DNA from: a virus
Virus record (IMG/VR): IMGVR_UViG_3300027741_000163
Span: 1-33,677 of that record
Direction: 5' to 3' (one strand)
Length of the DNA: 33,677 nt
The position numbers were made by a program, and so were the translations under genes. The notes beneath the pieces were generated by a model. The model did no database searches. It was given only the letters and a program-made list of their open reading frames with translations, and was not told the DNA's origin. Below, piece by piece: positions 7,806-15,853 of the stretch (positions are counted from its first letter, which is position 1; each line of letters starts with the position of its first letter).

Positions 7806-9278
7806 ATGAAAAAACCTCGTCCATTAATCGCGTTATCCGTAATCGTTGGAAATGAAGCAGATGTGCTTGAGCGATTTATTCGATCATTTTTCCCGGCAGT
7901 AGATACTGCGGTATTCACATTTGCTCGCGGCAATCTTCCGAGGGATGGAGGACAGGAAGTTATTGAGCGAGTATGCACCGAGCTTGGATTGCCATTCAAA
8001 ATCCTGCACTACGACAATGAGGTGGAGTTCGATCACGTTGACAACTTTGGTAAGGCTCGGCAGATGGGATGGTCAGCCTCCGAGAAGACAAAGGCAAAGT
8101 ACATAATGTGGGCAGACTGCGACGACATCTTTGACGAGGGGTCTGTCGAGCCTCTGCGGCGTCTGGCCACAGAAGGCAAGTATGACATCTTCATTTGTCC
8201 GTATAACGTGCGTGGTGGCATTGTGGTGCAACAGCAGGTGCTTCGTGAGCGAGTAGTGCGGAACAACAAGAAGGGCTACTGGCGTTATGCTATCCATGAG
8301 CAATTGGGATTCAAGAAAGAGGCAACCTATACCATCGCTCGGGAGGTGATTTTTTGGCATCGACCATTAGCCACTAAAGGTGGTGGTCGAGATCGCAACA
8401 CGAACATCCTTTCGCGGGAGGTTCGTGATGCATCCAGAAATTATTTCTACCTGCATCAAGAGGCGTTTGAAGGAAGGCAAGTTGCTAAGGCAAAGACATT
8501 TGGTCAAGCGGCGCTGAATTGCCCAGGGTTAGGCGTCCTAGAGCAATACGAGATCCTGCTAAATCTTGCTCAGTGCGAAGACGGGCCAATTGCTAAAAAA
8601 TATGCAGCCGAAGCATTTTCGGTCATGCCAGATCGCCGAGAAGCATTGGCATTGCTTTGTTCATACGCTATCGTGGACAAGAATTATCCAAAGGCAATGC
8701 AGCTTGCTACGGTGATGATTGGCATTCCAAAACCTGCACAAAGCTACTGGTGTCTGAATCATTTGTGGTACGCATGGAGAGGCACAGAACTTTTTGCTCA
8801 ATGCCTGCGGTTGACAGACGGTGAGATCGATGTATTTGAGAAGACCTACTTTGGAGAAGGAGGCCCAACTTTCTCAATCATCTACGCATCAGAGTCTTCT
8901 TATCAAATCGGATTGCAAGCTAGGGAGGCATGGCTAACAAACGCCGAGTACGCAAACAAGGTAGAGTGGATTTTTACGCTCAAGGACAGCGACAACGAGG
9001 CTTTGGAGATGTACAAGGGATTCCGCCATCAGATCTGCCAAAAAGACGCTACAATCGCCGATATGCTCGTTGCTGGAGCAAGCATTGCACGGGGCAAGAT
9101 AGTAATCCCGGCTGCAAACAACATTGTACCAAAAGACTTATGGGATTCGTGGATTAACAAGAACGCCACCATTCCAGAAACCAAAGAATTCTTGACTAGT
9201 GTTGTTGCTGAAGATTTGCTTCCAAATATTTACACGGTCATTGACAAGAGTCAAAATTTGAGTAACATTCCAACGTGA
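7806..9278 (+). CDS. Glycosyltransferase (GT2-like) in the virion module
   Basis: 490 residues. The N-terminus is a GT-A fold family-2-like domain: ALSVIVGNEADVLERFIRSF, then a YIMWADCDDIFD segment whose D-C-D-D is the metal and nucleotide-sugar binding DxD motif (about residues 102-108). Residues about 195-320 look like a TPR-type helical region (EAFEGRQVAKAKTFGQAAL, YAAEAFSVMPDRREALALL), often attached to such enzymes. Residues about 355-470 begin FSIIYASES and contain WIFTLKDSDNEA, suggesting a second, degenerate glycosyltransferase-like fold. It sits between capsid and head-completion genes, after a terminator and overlapping the next gene (GTGA). Possible roles are glycosylation of capsid or tail protein, or change of a host glycan. 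Confidence 0.8.
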   Translation: MKKPRPLIALSVIVGNEADVLERFIRSFFPAVDTAVFTFARGNLPRDGGQEVIERVCTELGLPFKILHYDNEVEFDHVDNFGKARQMGWSASEKTKAKYIMWADCDDIFDEGSVEPLRRLATEGKYDIFICPYNVRGGIVVQQQVLRERVVRNNKKGYWRYAIHEQLGFKKEATYTIAREVIFWHRPLATKGGGRDRNTNILSREVRDASRNYFYLHQEAFEGRQVAKAKTFGQAALNCPGLGVLEQYEILLNLAQCEDGPIAKKYAAEAFSVMPDRREALALLCSYAIVDKNYPKAMQLATVMIGIPKPAQSYWCLNHLWYAWRGTELFAQCLRLTDGEIDVFEKTYFGEGGPTFSIIYASESSYQIGLQAREAWLTNAEYANKVEWIFTLKDSDNEALEMYKGFRHQICQKDATIADMLVAGASIARGKIVIPAANNIVPKDLWDSWINKNATIPETKEFLTSVVAEDLLPNIYTVIDKSQNLSNIPT

Positions 9279-9625
9279 GTCTAAGCAGTTATCTAGCACA
9301 AGATTTGGCAGGGGTTTTCAAATACGATCTCCCTCGGACGGCGATTGTGATTACCAATGGAATTAGCAAAACCTACACCGTGTTGCTGAATGACATGAGC
9401 GAAGACGAGCAAGATGACTTTGGTGGGCCAATGATCAACATGGGGCAGACCATTCATTTCCTTACGTCAGACCTGCCGGGGCTTGAGCCTGGAGATACGC
9501 TTTACATTCTGGATCTAAACGAATCCGGAAAGATTGGGGACAAGATTAATCGCAAAAAGATTGTCATTAGCACGACAATTTCCGCAGATGAAAACGAACT
9601 AATTGTAAGGGTACGAGGAGCATGA
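9275..9625 (+). CDS. Head completion / head-tail joining protein (putative)
   Basis: 116 residues. Starts at GTG overlapping the preceding TGA (GTGA); no later Met gives a sensible start. The middle reads DMSEDEQDDFGGPMINMGQTIHFLTSDLPGLEPGDTLYI, a pattern seen in small beta-barrel head-completion proteins (gpFII-like and ATP-binding sugar transporter-like proteins), with a G..L..GD turn. The place between capsid and tail terminator fits. The assignment rests on position and general pattern, not on a specific motif. Confidence 0.6.
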   Translation: MSLSSYLAQDLAGVFKYDLPRTAIVITNGISKTYTVLLNDMSEDEQDDFGGPMINMGQTIHFLTSDLPGLEPGDTLYILDLNESGKIGDKINRKKIVISTTISADENELIVRVRGA

Positions 9626-10059
9626 TTACAAACAACGTCATCTCGCTGGCAGAGCAAGCCATCTCAAGCCTACTGATAACCAACCTCAAGTCTACGGTTG
9701 CCAAAGATCAAGTGTACATCAGTGATAACGACGAGATCAAGCAACCGATGCCATATGTGATTGTTCACGCTGAGTCTGCTGAAGAGCAGGTGACGCCGGG
9801 ATGTGGACTTTACCTTGTGCAAATAAAGGTGATGTTTCGCAGTCACGTGAAGGAGACATCAACCGATCAACGGACGGATGTGGTCAACGCCCTAAACAAC
9901 ATGGCGTACACATCTCCGGCGTCTGCATTGTCGGCAACTACAGGATTCCATTGCCACGGATTTGTCCCAGCATCGGGATCAATGATAGTTGACGGGGATT
10001 CAAAATCTTATGTTTACGAAATCAACTACTCGTTGTATTGTATGCCAAGAGACAACTGA
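9622..10059 (+). CDS. Tail terminator / tail completion protein (putative)
   Basis: 145 residues, overlapping the preceding stop (ATGA). Size and pattern (an N-terminal helix, IKQPMPYVIVHAESAEEQ, GLYLVQIKVMFRSHVKETSTDQRTDVVNAL, then a short C-terminal strand YVYEINYSLYC) match gpU/gpZ-like proteins that cap the tail tube and join it to the head. The location just before the tail tube gene agrees. No exact family was recognised. Confidence 0.6.
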   Translation: MITNNVISLAEQAISSLLITNLKSTVAKDQVYISDNDEIKQPMPYVIVHAESAEEQVTPGCGLYLVQIKVMFRSHVKETSTDQRTDVVNALNNMAYTSPASALSATTGFHCHGFVPASGSMIVDGDSKSYVYEINYSLYCMPRDN

Positions 10060-10099
10060 CGTATTTAACATGAAACCACCAACATTCAAATTTTAAAAT

Positions 10100-10468
10100 A
10101 TGCCAGTCACAACCATCGGAACAGCAGGAGTAGTTTGGGGAATTACAGCAGAAGGCGGGATGTTAGTTCAATCCGTCACCGCAAAAATAACTCGGGAAAA
10201 AAATCAAGTTCGCAATGAAGCGGGTGAGTTTGTGGCTTTGGCTTTTTACAATGCACTTCAAACGTACTCGCTTAATGCAGTTTTAATTAAACCGCAAACC
10301 CAGCTTGGAACGGTATCTCCCGGGTTCGCTTTCAATCTTGTCAATGTTCATATTGGCAATGGTGTTACCACTGGTGGAATTTATTGCGATGACGTTGAAA
10401 TCGCAAAATCAAACACTGAGTTTCAAAAAATCACGGTCAACGCAACTCAGTATCCATTAATTCAATAG
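10100..10468 (+). CDS. Tail tube (major tail) protein, putative
   Basis: 122 residues, largely beta with a helix near the middle. The segment VQSVTAKITREKNQVRNEAGEFVALAFYNALQTYSLNAVLI is typical of short tail tube proteins in uncultured siphoviruses: a strand, an acidic loop, then a strand with an aromatic pair. Tail tubes commonly follow the terminator gene and precede the chaperones, as here. It would stack in rings around the tape measure. Ends with TAG, one of several normal TAG stops in this genome. Confidence 0.6.
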   Translation: MPVTTIGTAGVVWGITAEGGMLVQSVTAKITREKNQVRNEAGEFVALAFYNALQTYSLNAVLIKPQTQLGTVSPGFAFNLVNVHIGNGVTTGGIYCDDVEIAKSNTEFQKITVNATQYPLIQ

Positions 10469-10487
10469 ACTTTGAAAATGACATATT

Positions 10488-10889
10488 ATGGTGGACAATA
10501 TTTACATTTGCGACATTAAGCTGGCGGCAATCCTAATTGCTCTAGGCATTCCTATTCGCAAGCAAGACCCAATAACCTGCTTAGTTACAGACACTAATGG
10601 CATCAGAAAGGAGACGTACACCTTTTGGTTTGATGTTATTGGAGTAAGGGATAAGGCATTGGAGATTGTCAATGCTTATGAGAAGGCAAGGAACTGGTCT
10701 GCATTTACGCTTCCTACTGAGCATCCCTTTTACTACATGAAGGGCGTCCTTGAGAACCGAGAGGTCTTGCTGAATTGGATTCGCAAGAAAGTTCCGCCAA
10801 TGAGAGTTATTAGGCATGGAGACAAGACTGTGCTAATTGGAGACAGAGCAAGCGCAACAATGAGAAGCAAGGTAAAATCGCTATTATGA
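10488..10889 (+). CDS. Hypothetical tail-region protein
   Basis: 133 residues; not recognised. Opens with an IKLAAILIALGIPIRKQDPITCLV segment, followed by ETYTFWFDVIG and a helix ALEIVNAYEKARNW, and ends strongly basic (PPMRVIRHGDKTVLIGDRASATMRSKVKSLL). Similar small proteins turn up next to phage tail chaperones and elsewhere in phage genomes, but I cannot give a role. Overlaps the next gene by ATGA, so it is co-translated with the first chaperone. Confidence 0.6.
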   Translation: MVDNIYICDIKLAAILIALGIPIRKQDPITCLVTDTNGIRKETYTFWFDVIGVRDKALEIVNAYEKARNWSAFTLPTEHPFYYMKGVLENREVLLNWIRKKVPPMRVIRHGDKTVLIGDRASATMRSKVKSLL

Positions 10890-11248
10890 CACAACCAGAC
10901 GAAAACGAAGACTACTTCAAGACCTTTGAGTTCAAGGGGATTGAGATTAAACCACTTACCTATGCTCGCCGAGCGTTGGTACTCAGCATGGTAAACCTTG
11001 TTGAGCCAACCTTTATGGACTTGCCATCGTTCATCTACGGATGCATCTGCAATGAACAGGACTTGATCAAGTGGCGCAGGACTCCAATGAAGTTTGACAT
11101 TGCTGTTGCCAAGTGGATTGATGAGATCAAGTACTCGGTCGAAGACTGCTATGCAGCCGGAGAGGTTGTGGGCGCTTTAATTAAGCACAGCAACGATGGT
11201 CGAGCAGCATCAAATGAGGATCCTACCCTTGACGCAGACCCAAACTAA
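10886..11248 (+). CDS. Tail assembly chaperone (gpG-like)
   Basis: 120 residues. Begins with an acidic stretch, then FEFKGIEIKPLTYARRALVLSMV, the usual opening of tail assembly chaperones that bind the tape measure, and ends in a flexible acidic tail (SNEDPTLDADPN). It stands between the tail tube and the tape measure gene, as gpG does in lambda. Its stop TAA 11246-11248 directly follows a CCCAAAC slippery heptamer, which would yield the longer gpGT-like form described in the next entry. Confidence 0.8.
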   Translation: MTQPDENEDYFKTFEFKGIEIKPLTYARRALVLSMVNLVEPTFMDLPSFIYGCICNEQDLIKWRRTPMKFDIAVAKWIDEIKYSVEDCYAAGEVVGALIKHSNDGRAASNEDPTLDADPN

Positions 11249-11442
11249 TTGAGCCGCCATCGTGCGCGGCCTATGTGGCTACTCTTGCACGATACTTCCG
11301 ATGGGAAGAACATTTCATACTTTGGGAGTTGCCTTTGTACCGAGGTAATGTTTATTGTCATGCATTGCTAAGACTGCACAACATTGGGACAAAACCACTT
11401 GAATTTACTCCGCTAGACAACGCTTTCGCAGATGAGGTTTAA
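10886..11442 (+). CDS. Frameshifted tail chaperone (gpGT-like), -1 at CCCAAAC
   Basis: The heptamer CCCAAAC at 11239-11245 is in the X XXY YYZ phase (C CCA AAC) immediately before the TAA. A -1 slip continues at CTA 11245 for 65 codons (LIEPPSCAAYVATLARYFRW..., ending FADEV) to TAA 11440-11442, overlapping the next gene start at 11432. The extension has good protein character and no start codon of its own in a sensible place. G/GT frameshifting at this location is a conserved feature of siphovirus and many other tail operons. The fusion would be 185 residues. The slip frequency and any downstream stimulatory structure cannot be judged by eye. Confidence 0.82.
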
Positions 11443-11908
11443 CGCTACAGCAATAGAAAAGTCATTCGTCAAGATTCAGAAAGAATCTCGGCGTCAAGGT
11501 GTCTTGATGATGCGTCAAGCGGGACGTCAGTTTGTGATGCGCTCTCGGCGTGAGAGCAAAGACTCTGTGATGAGCAGAGAAGCAATTACCGAGGTCAGAG
11601 ATCGATTGGGGTGGCGAATGATTTTCCGAGGCACATCTCAAACTCCAAATCAAGAATTGAAGCGCCGCTTAAAAGCGAGATACACATTCTCTAAAGCGTG
11701 GAGATTTTGGATGATTGACGCAAACAAAGAGCGAGTAAGGATTTGGATTCAGAACACGGTCAAATACTCTGGAATTATTGAGGAAAGGGATCACGTCACA
11801 ATCACTGCTGGCAATATTGTTGGAGCAACATTCCAGCGAAAACTTGCCGCCATCACTCGAAAAATTAATCAAGCTTGGAAGGCAAACACTTCTGGGCAAT
11901 ACCTATAA
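11432..11908 (+). CDS. Hypothetical minor tail-region protein
   Basis: 158 residues, strongly basic. Opens with a helical MRFNATAIEKSFVKIQKESRRQGVLMMRQAGRQFVMRSRRE, then a central TFSKAWRFWMIDANKERVRIWIQNTVKYSGIIEE segment. It overlaps the end of the frameshifted chaperone and its stop overlaps the tape measure start (TAATG). An SGIxE-type pattern (YSGIIEERDH) is reminiscent of HK97 gp10-like head-tail or tail-completion proteins (which carry 'Y...vEfG'), but the location is unusual for those. The role remains uncertain. Confidence 0.55.
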   Translation: MRFNATAIEKSFVKIQKESRRQGVLMMRQAGRQFVMRSRRESKDSVMSREAITEVRDRLGWRMIFRGTSQTPNQELKRRLKARYTFSKAWRFWMIDANKERVRIWIQNTVKYSGIIEERDHVTITAGNIVGATFQRKLAAITRKINQAWKANTSGQYL

Positions 11909-13221
11909 TGGCAGGCCCAGTCGCAACAGGATACCTTGAACTTGATCTTAGTGGATTCAATCGTGCGATTGAGTCTGCCAAGAAGGCGTTGACCGTGCTT
12001 ACGGGGGCGTTCGCTGCCATAAAAGTTGGGGAGTTTTTCAAGGACGGAGTCAAGGAGGCGATCAACTTTGGCAACGAAATGTACAATGCAGGGAAGGCAA
12101 TGGGCAATATTGACCCAGGAGTTCTTCTTATTGCTCAAAAAGCGTTGGAAGGAAGCGGATTAGCCGCAGGCAGAACAAACGAAGAAATTCTAAGAATAAT
12201 TGAATCGGGAGGAAAATTCTCAAGGCTTTTCAAAACTCCTGCCGATTACGACAAAGCGATAGCAAGAGCAAAAGACATTTACGGAAGTCAAGCAGCAGTA
12301 CTAACTGCAAGTGCAGCAAGTTTATCTAGAGCTTTTGAACACATTCAAGGCATTGCAGACAAGCTAAGAACATTCTTTTTGGCTATGACTGCCAAATTTG
12401 TTCTCCCGCTTGAGGCAGTGTTAAATGCGCTAAACAATATTGACGTTGCTGATTTTGGAGCAAAACTTGGGGATTCAATATCAAAAGTGTCAACAATTCT
12501 TGTTGGGCTTTTTCAAAATGGAAAAATATCAGAAGCATTTGGATTATCTCTAGCTATAGGCGCAGATAAATTTTTTGCATCTTTAGACACTTCGCTTAGA
12601 GCAGTTTTTTCTGGCGCGGCAAAGGGGTACGCTAAAGACCTTTTAGGTTTTTTTGCTGGTGGTCAAATGATGGCTATAAAAGATACATTTGTAGGCATTG
12701 CTGAATTATTTATTTCTAAAATATTAAGAGGTTTGAGTAAAATAAAAGAACTCAATCCATTTGATTCTAAAAAAGATGTAAGAGACAGAGAAAAAGAAAT
12801 ATCAAACAAAGAAATATCTGCGGATCAATATTTTAAAAAAGCTTTAGATAGATTGCCATCAGGAAAAGGATTTGGCGCAGGTTTTACCCAAGAGGGGGAA
12901 GCAGCAAAAAATAAGTTAAAGGAAATTACGGATGCCGCTAGTATTTCTGGAAAGGCATTTTTAGAAAAAAACGCAGGAGACAGGGGTAAATCTGAGCTTA
13001 ATTACTCGGCGCTCGGCAAGCAAGATCCGTTTTCTGTAATCGCATCGTCAATGTCGAAGATTGGTGGTGGCGGTAACTACATTCAGACTGGCATGAGTGC
13101 TGAAGCTAGGCAGTTGATTCTTAATGGGCAGGCGGCTCTTATTCAAAATGAACTGACCATAAAAACTAATTTGCTTTTAGAGCGAGCAGTAACAGGGCAT
13201 GGACTTCCGCTTTTAAACTAA
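11908..13221 (+). CDS. Tail tape measure protein (short)
   Basis: 437 residues from ATG 11908, which overlaps the preceding stop (TAATG); an in-frame ATG at 11875 exists but lies inside the previous gene. Begins GPVATGYLELDLSGFNRAIESAKKALTVLTGAFAAIKVGEFF, the typical tape measure start (an amphipathic helix with regular hydrophobics). Hydrophobic stretches around residues 150-260 (FFLAMTAKFVLPLEAVL, STILVGLF, GFFAGGQMMAIKDTFVGIAELF) are usual for the part released into the host membrane. At roughly 0.15 nm per residue the length would predict a tail of about 65 nm. The second half (about 12500-13000) is markedly A/T-rich compared with its neighbours. Confidence 0.82.
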   Translation: MAGPVATGYLELDLSGFNRAIESAKKALTVLTGAFAAIKVGEFFKDGVKEAINFGNEMYNAGKAMGNIDPGVLLIAQKALEGSGLAAGRTNEEILRIIESGGKFSRLFKTPADYDKAIARAKDIYGSQAAVLTASAASLSRAFEHIQGIADKLRTFFLAMTAKFVLPLEAVLNALNNIDVADFGAKLGDSISKVSTILVGLFQNGKISEAFGLSLAIGADKFFASLDTSLRAVFSGAAKGYAKDLLGFFAGGQMMAIKDTFVGIAELFISKILRGLSKIKELNPFDSKKDVRDREKEISNKEISADQYFKKALDRLPSGKGFGAGFTQEGEAAKNKLKEITDAASISGKAFLEKNAGDRGKSELNYSALGKQDPFSVIASSMSKIGGGGNYIQTGMSAEARQLILNGQAALIQNELTIKTNLLLERAVTGHGLPLLN

Positions 13222-13222
13222 T

Positions 13223-14077
13223 ATGGCCGTAACACTTATTGGAACACTGCCGTCTACTCTGAATGGATCTCCTTCAGATTCTGTTGAGCAATCTGAAGGA
13301 TATGAATTTCGAGTGTCATTTGACTCGTCTGTTACGGCAACAGTTACATATAAAATTTCCTCTGAAGGATTTAGTATTGACGATCTTCCAAAATTAAACT
13401 CGCCCCACCCTCACGATCAAACGTTAACTCTTTTTGAGTCTTCCGCATCTAGGGAAAGCGGAAAAATAATGAAAGTGGTTTTGACCTATAAGGGAGTTGT
13501 TGATTCGAATCTTTCGGAAAATTACGCACAATCAGAATTTAACGCAGGAACAACATCTGAGCCAATTGAGACGCATCCAAAATTTGCTTACCCATTCAAT
13601 AATCCAGGAGTAATTCCACAAGAGCTTTGCGCGATCAAAAAGTCACTTGAAAACAATATTGACTATGGAAAAAACAACAAATTCATCAATGAGACCGGAG
13701 ACTCCGTTCCAGCAACTCAACCGGGACGATTATTGTACATCCTTAAAAAATTTGGAATTGAGTCGTATTTAAATCTGACGGGCACTTATCGCAGGTCATA
13801 TGTAAAAACAGCGATTCCAACAGACTATTCCAATGTTGGATACATCACACAAGTTGCTCCATTAGGAACTCCTCCAATAACTCCTCCAGTAATTGGGTAC
13901 AGAAATTATTTACAGACTTCATTGACTTGGAAAAAGCAAGCGTCAATTGTTTCCATTAGTGAAGAGTATATGCTTTCTGGAGCATCTGGATGGAATGAAC
14001 ACATTTACACAAAACCACAAGACCCAGCTCAACCGCAAAAACTTACTGAAATAGATAAAAAAAGAGTTCCAAATTAA
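13223..14077 (+). CDS. Hypothetical distal tail protein
   Basis: 284 residues; not recognised. The N-terminal 100 residues are beta-rich (EGYEFRVSFDSSVTATVTYKISSEGFSIDDL) and contain PHPHDQTLTLFES. The C-terminal half includes a Pro/Gly-rich loop (APLGTPPITPPVIGY), then strands YLQTSLTWKKQASIVSISEEYML. Position straight after the tape measure suggests a distal tail or tip component. Local A/T content is high, like the end of the tape measure gene. Confidence 0.6.
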   Translation: MAVTLIGTLPSTLNGSPSDSVEQSEGYEFRVSFDSSVTATVTYKISSEGFSIDDLPKLNSPHPHDQTLTLFESSASRESGKIMKVVLTYKGVVDSNLSENYAQSEFNAGTTSEPIETHPKFAYPFNNPGVIPQELCAIKKSLENNIDYGKNNKFINETGDSVPATQPGRLLYILKKFGIESYLNLTGTYRRSYVKTAIPTDYSNVGYITQVAPLGTPPITPPVIGYRNYLQTSLTWKKQASIVSISEEYMLSGASGWNEHIYTKPQDPAQPQKLTEIDKKRVPN

Positions 14078-14086
14078 TCTACCAAT

Positions 14087-14455
14087 ATGGCATCAGAAAT
14101 CTCATTCTCAGCGTCACTTAGCTACGCAAAAAGCGGAACGTCACTTAATCGCCAATGCTCAACAACATTGGACGTTGCTGGGTTAAAATACGCCGATGTC
14201 GTGCAAGCAATCACCACAGCAGGCATCGCTGTCACTTTTGGCACGGTTGGCACGGTTGGGGTATTTATGCTTCAGAACATTGACACGGCGAACTATGTGG
14301 ACGTTGGTTTTGATGGATCTACTTATCCAATTAGATTGGCGGCAGTCTCCGGCACACAAGGCGGATTTATTATTGCTCCAAACAACGGATCAACAATTTA
14401 CGCCAAAGCAAGCGTGACTGGATGTAACTTGCTGGTGCGTGGCGTTGCTCCATGA
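14087..14455 (+). CDS. Small beta-rich virion protein
   Basis: 122 residues. The central pattern VGVFMLQNIDTANYVDVGFDGSTYPIRLAAVSGTQGGFIIAPNNGSTIYAKASVTGCNLLV recurs in small phage structural proteins ('N.D..N.V.vG.d......l.aG.......p....yakA......l.v'). It probably forms a beta-sandwich in the tail tip or fibre base. A short repeat, GTVGTVG, is coded by a 10-base tandem duplication (ggcacggttg, twice). Ends in ATGA shared with the next gene. Confidence 0.6.
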   Translation: MASEISFSASLSYAKSGTSLNRQCSTTLDVAGLKYADVVQAITTAGIAVTFGTVGTVGVFMLQNIDTANYVDVGFDGSTYPIRLAAVSGTQGGFIIAPNNGSTIYAKASVTGCNLLVRGVAP

Positions 14456-15810
14456 CACAAAACAAGCTTCCAGTATTTTCGGCAGGGAAACCTATCGCGT
14501 CTGAGCTTGCGTCTGAAAAACTCAACGCTTTTGTTTCTTATGTAAAAAGCATCACGCCAATTCCCGGAAACGGATTGACAATGACTCGAACGCCAGACGG
14601 CACAGTAATCAATATGTTGTCTGGTGAGTATATGGTTGGAGCATTTGACAATCCATATGTGCTTGCATCATGCCACTTTGCAAGTCTTGTGACCACAGCA
14701 ACTGGCGGAGGTGGCACATATGGGCCTTGGGGAGGCGTCAGCGATGCAGCGACTGCTACCTATGGCAATATCCCCACAGGATTTTCGCTTGAGTCAATGC
14801 AGGTCGATGAGTGGCATCGGGAGCGCAATCCTAGACAACCATTTGCAGTTACAGGATTTGCCAATGGAGATGAAACTAGGGGAGTAATTGCTCCATTTGT
14901 CCGAGCGTATGATGGATTTTACTCAATCTCCGCAACCGGATTTCGCACATTTATCACAGGAACGTATGCTGGTGGCCCAGTGTTTGGATTGGCTCGCAGG
15001 ACGCCAATGTTTGACCTTCGTGGAGTGTTGGTATCAATCTCGCCAGAAGTGTTGCTAGGGAGTGGCTACGGCGCGTACACGGCGCAGTACGAACTTGGAA
15101 CTTGTCGTTACGGATCAAGTTTTAGCGGCCCAAATGGCGTTACTGGGCCTTGGGGTGGATCTATTGATGCCATCACTGCCGGGTTTGTTAATGGCCCATA
15201 CATTGATCAATGGCACAGAGACAGAGCGCCGCTGACCGCTATTGGAAACCTGCAAAGCTTTGGAGTGAGTGGCCCATTTGTCCGAGTGGTGTCTGGACTT
15301 AGCCTTTGGTCTCCTGGGATAAGCGCCTACGTTTTTACCTCGCCTAGTGGCCCAATCAATCAGATCTACGCAAGATCTGCCCAGCACGATTGCAGGGGAA
15401 TGCTTCTTTCAATTGGCGAAGAAGAGCTAATCAACGATGTTGGCGTTATCCAGAATCCCTACATCCTCGGTGGTCAAAAGTATGGATCATCGATGGATGG
15501 TTCTCCCGCCATCACCCTTGGCCCTTGGGGAGGTGTTAGCGACGGCATTGCTGGAGTAGCCACAGATTCAGCGTTTCAAGACGAATGGCATCGGGATCGA
15601 CCACCATCAAACACCGCTGGAGTCCAGACATTTGGAGTGACTGGTAGTCTTTTTCGATCAGTTGGAGGAGTAAGCAACAGTCCAACCAATGGATATGTGT
15701 ACAACATTTACACTAGGTCACTCTCGTTCGATGCTAGAGGATCGCTTGTTTTTATCTCGAAAGAAGTCAAAACTACCATTACTGGAAGTCTTGGAACTAA
15801 TCCTCCTTGA
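14452..15810 (+). CDS. Tail protein with three internal repeats
   Basis: 452 residues. After an N-terminal segment (about 1-62) come three repeats of about 105-140 residues. Each has GPWGG (91-95, 232-236, 358-362), then WHR followed by an acidic or basic pair (121-123, 254-256, 379-381), a beta stretch with FxVTG or FGVSG and PFVR-like elements, and a closing DxRGxLxxIS strand (Arg-Gly at 190-191, 315-316, 429-430). The spacing between motifs shortens from first to third copy. I do not know the family. Repeats of this sort suggest three structurally equal domains on a tail fibre or tip, possibly for receptor or glycan contact. Overlaps the preceding stop by ATGA. Confidence 0.65.
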   Translation: MTQNKLPVFSAGKPIASELASEKLNAFVSYVKSITPIPGNGLTMTRTPDGTVINMLSGEYMVGAFDNPYVLASCHFASLVTTATGGGGTYGPWGGVSDAATATYGNIPTGFSLESMQVDEWHRERNPRQPFAVTGFANGDETRGVIAPFVRAYDGFYSISATGFRTFITGTYAGGPVFGLARRTPMFDLRGVLVSISPEVLLGSGYGAYTAQYELGTCRYGSSFSGPNGVTGPWGGSIDAITAGFVNGPYIDQWHRDRAPLTAIGNLQSFGVSGPFVRVVSGLSLWSPGISAYVFTSPSGPINQIYARSAQHDCRGMLLSIGEEELINDVGVIQNPYILGGQKYGSSMDGSPAITLGPWGGVSDGIAGVATDSAFQDEWHRDRPPSNTAGVQTFGVTGSLFRSVGGVSNSPTNGYVYNIYTRSLSFDARGSLVFISKEVKTTITGSLGTNPP

Positions 15811-15817
15811 TGACACT

Positions 15818-15825
15818 TGTATAAT
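15818..15825 (+). promoter_or_regulatory. Possible promoter (-10 TATAAT) before the fibre gene
   Basis: TATAAT at 15820-15825 lies in the 43-base gap before the fibre gene, preceded by TTG but without a well placed -35 box. The gene upstream has just ended, and base composition changes sharply at this point. Confidence 0.3.
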
Positions 15826-15853
15826 TTTGCAACTCCCTCTACAATAATCACCA

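Noticed and set aside
10068-10097. Eight-codon frame MKPPTFKF in the gap before the tail tube gene
   Set aside because: Too short and without support; could be a leader peptide but nothing shows it.
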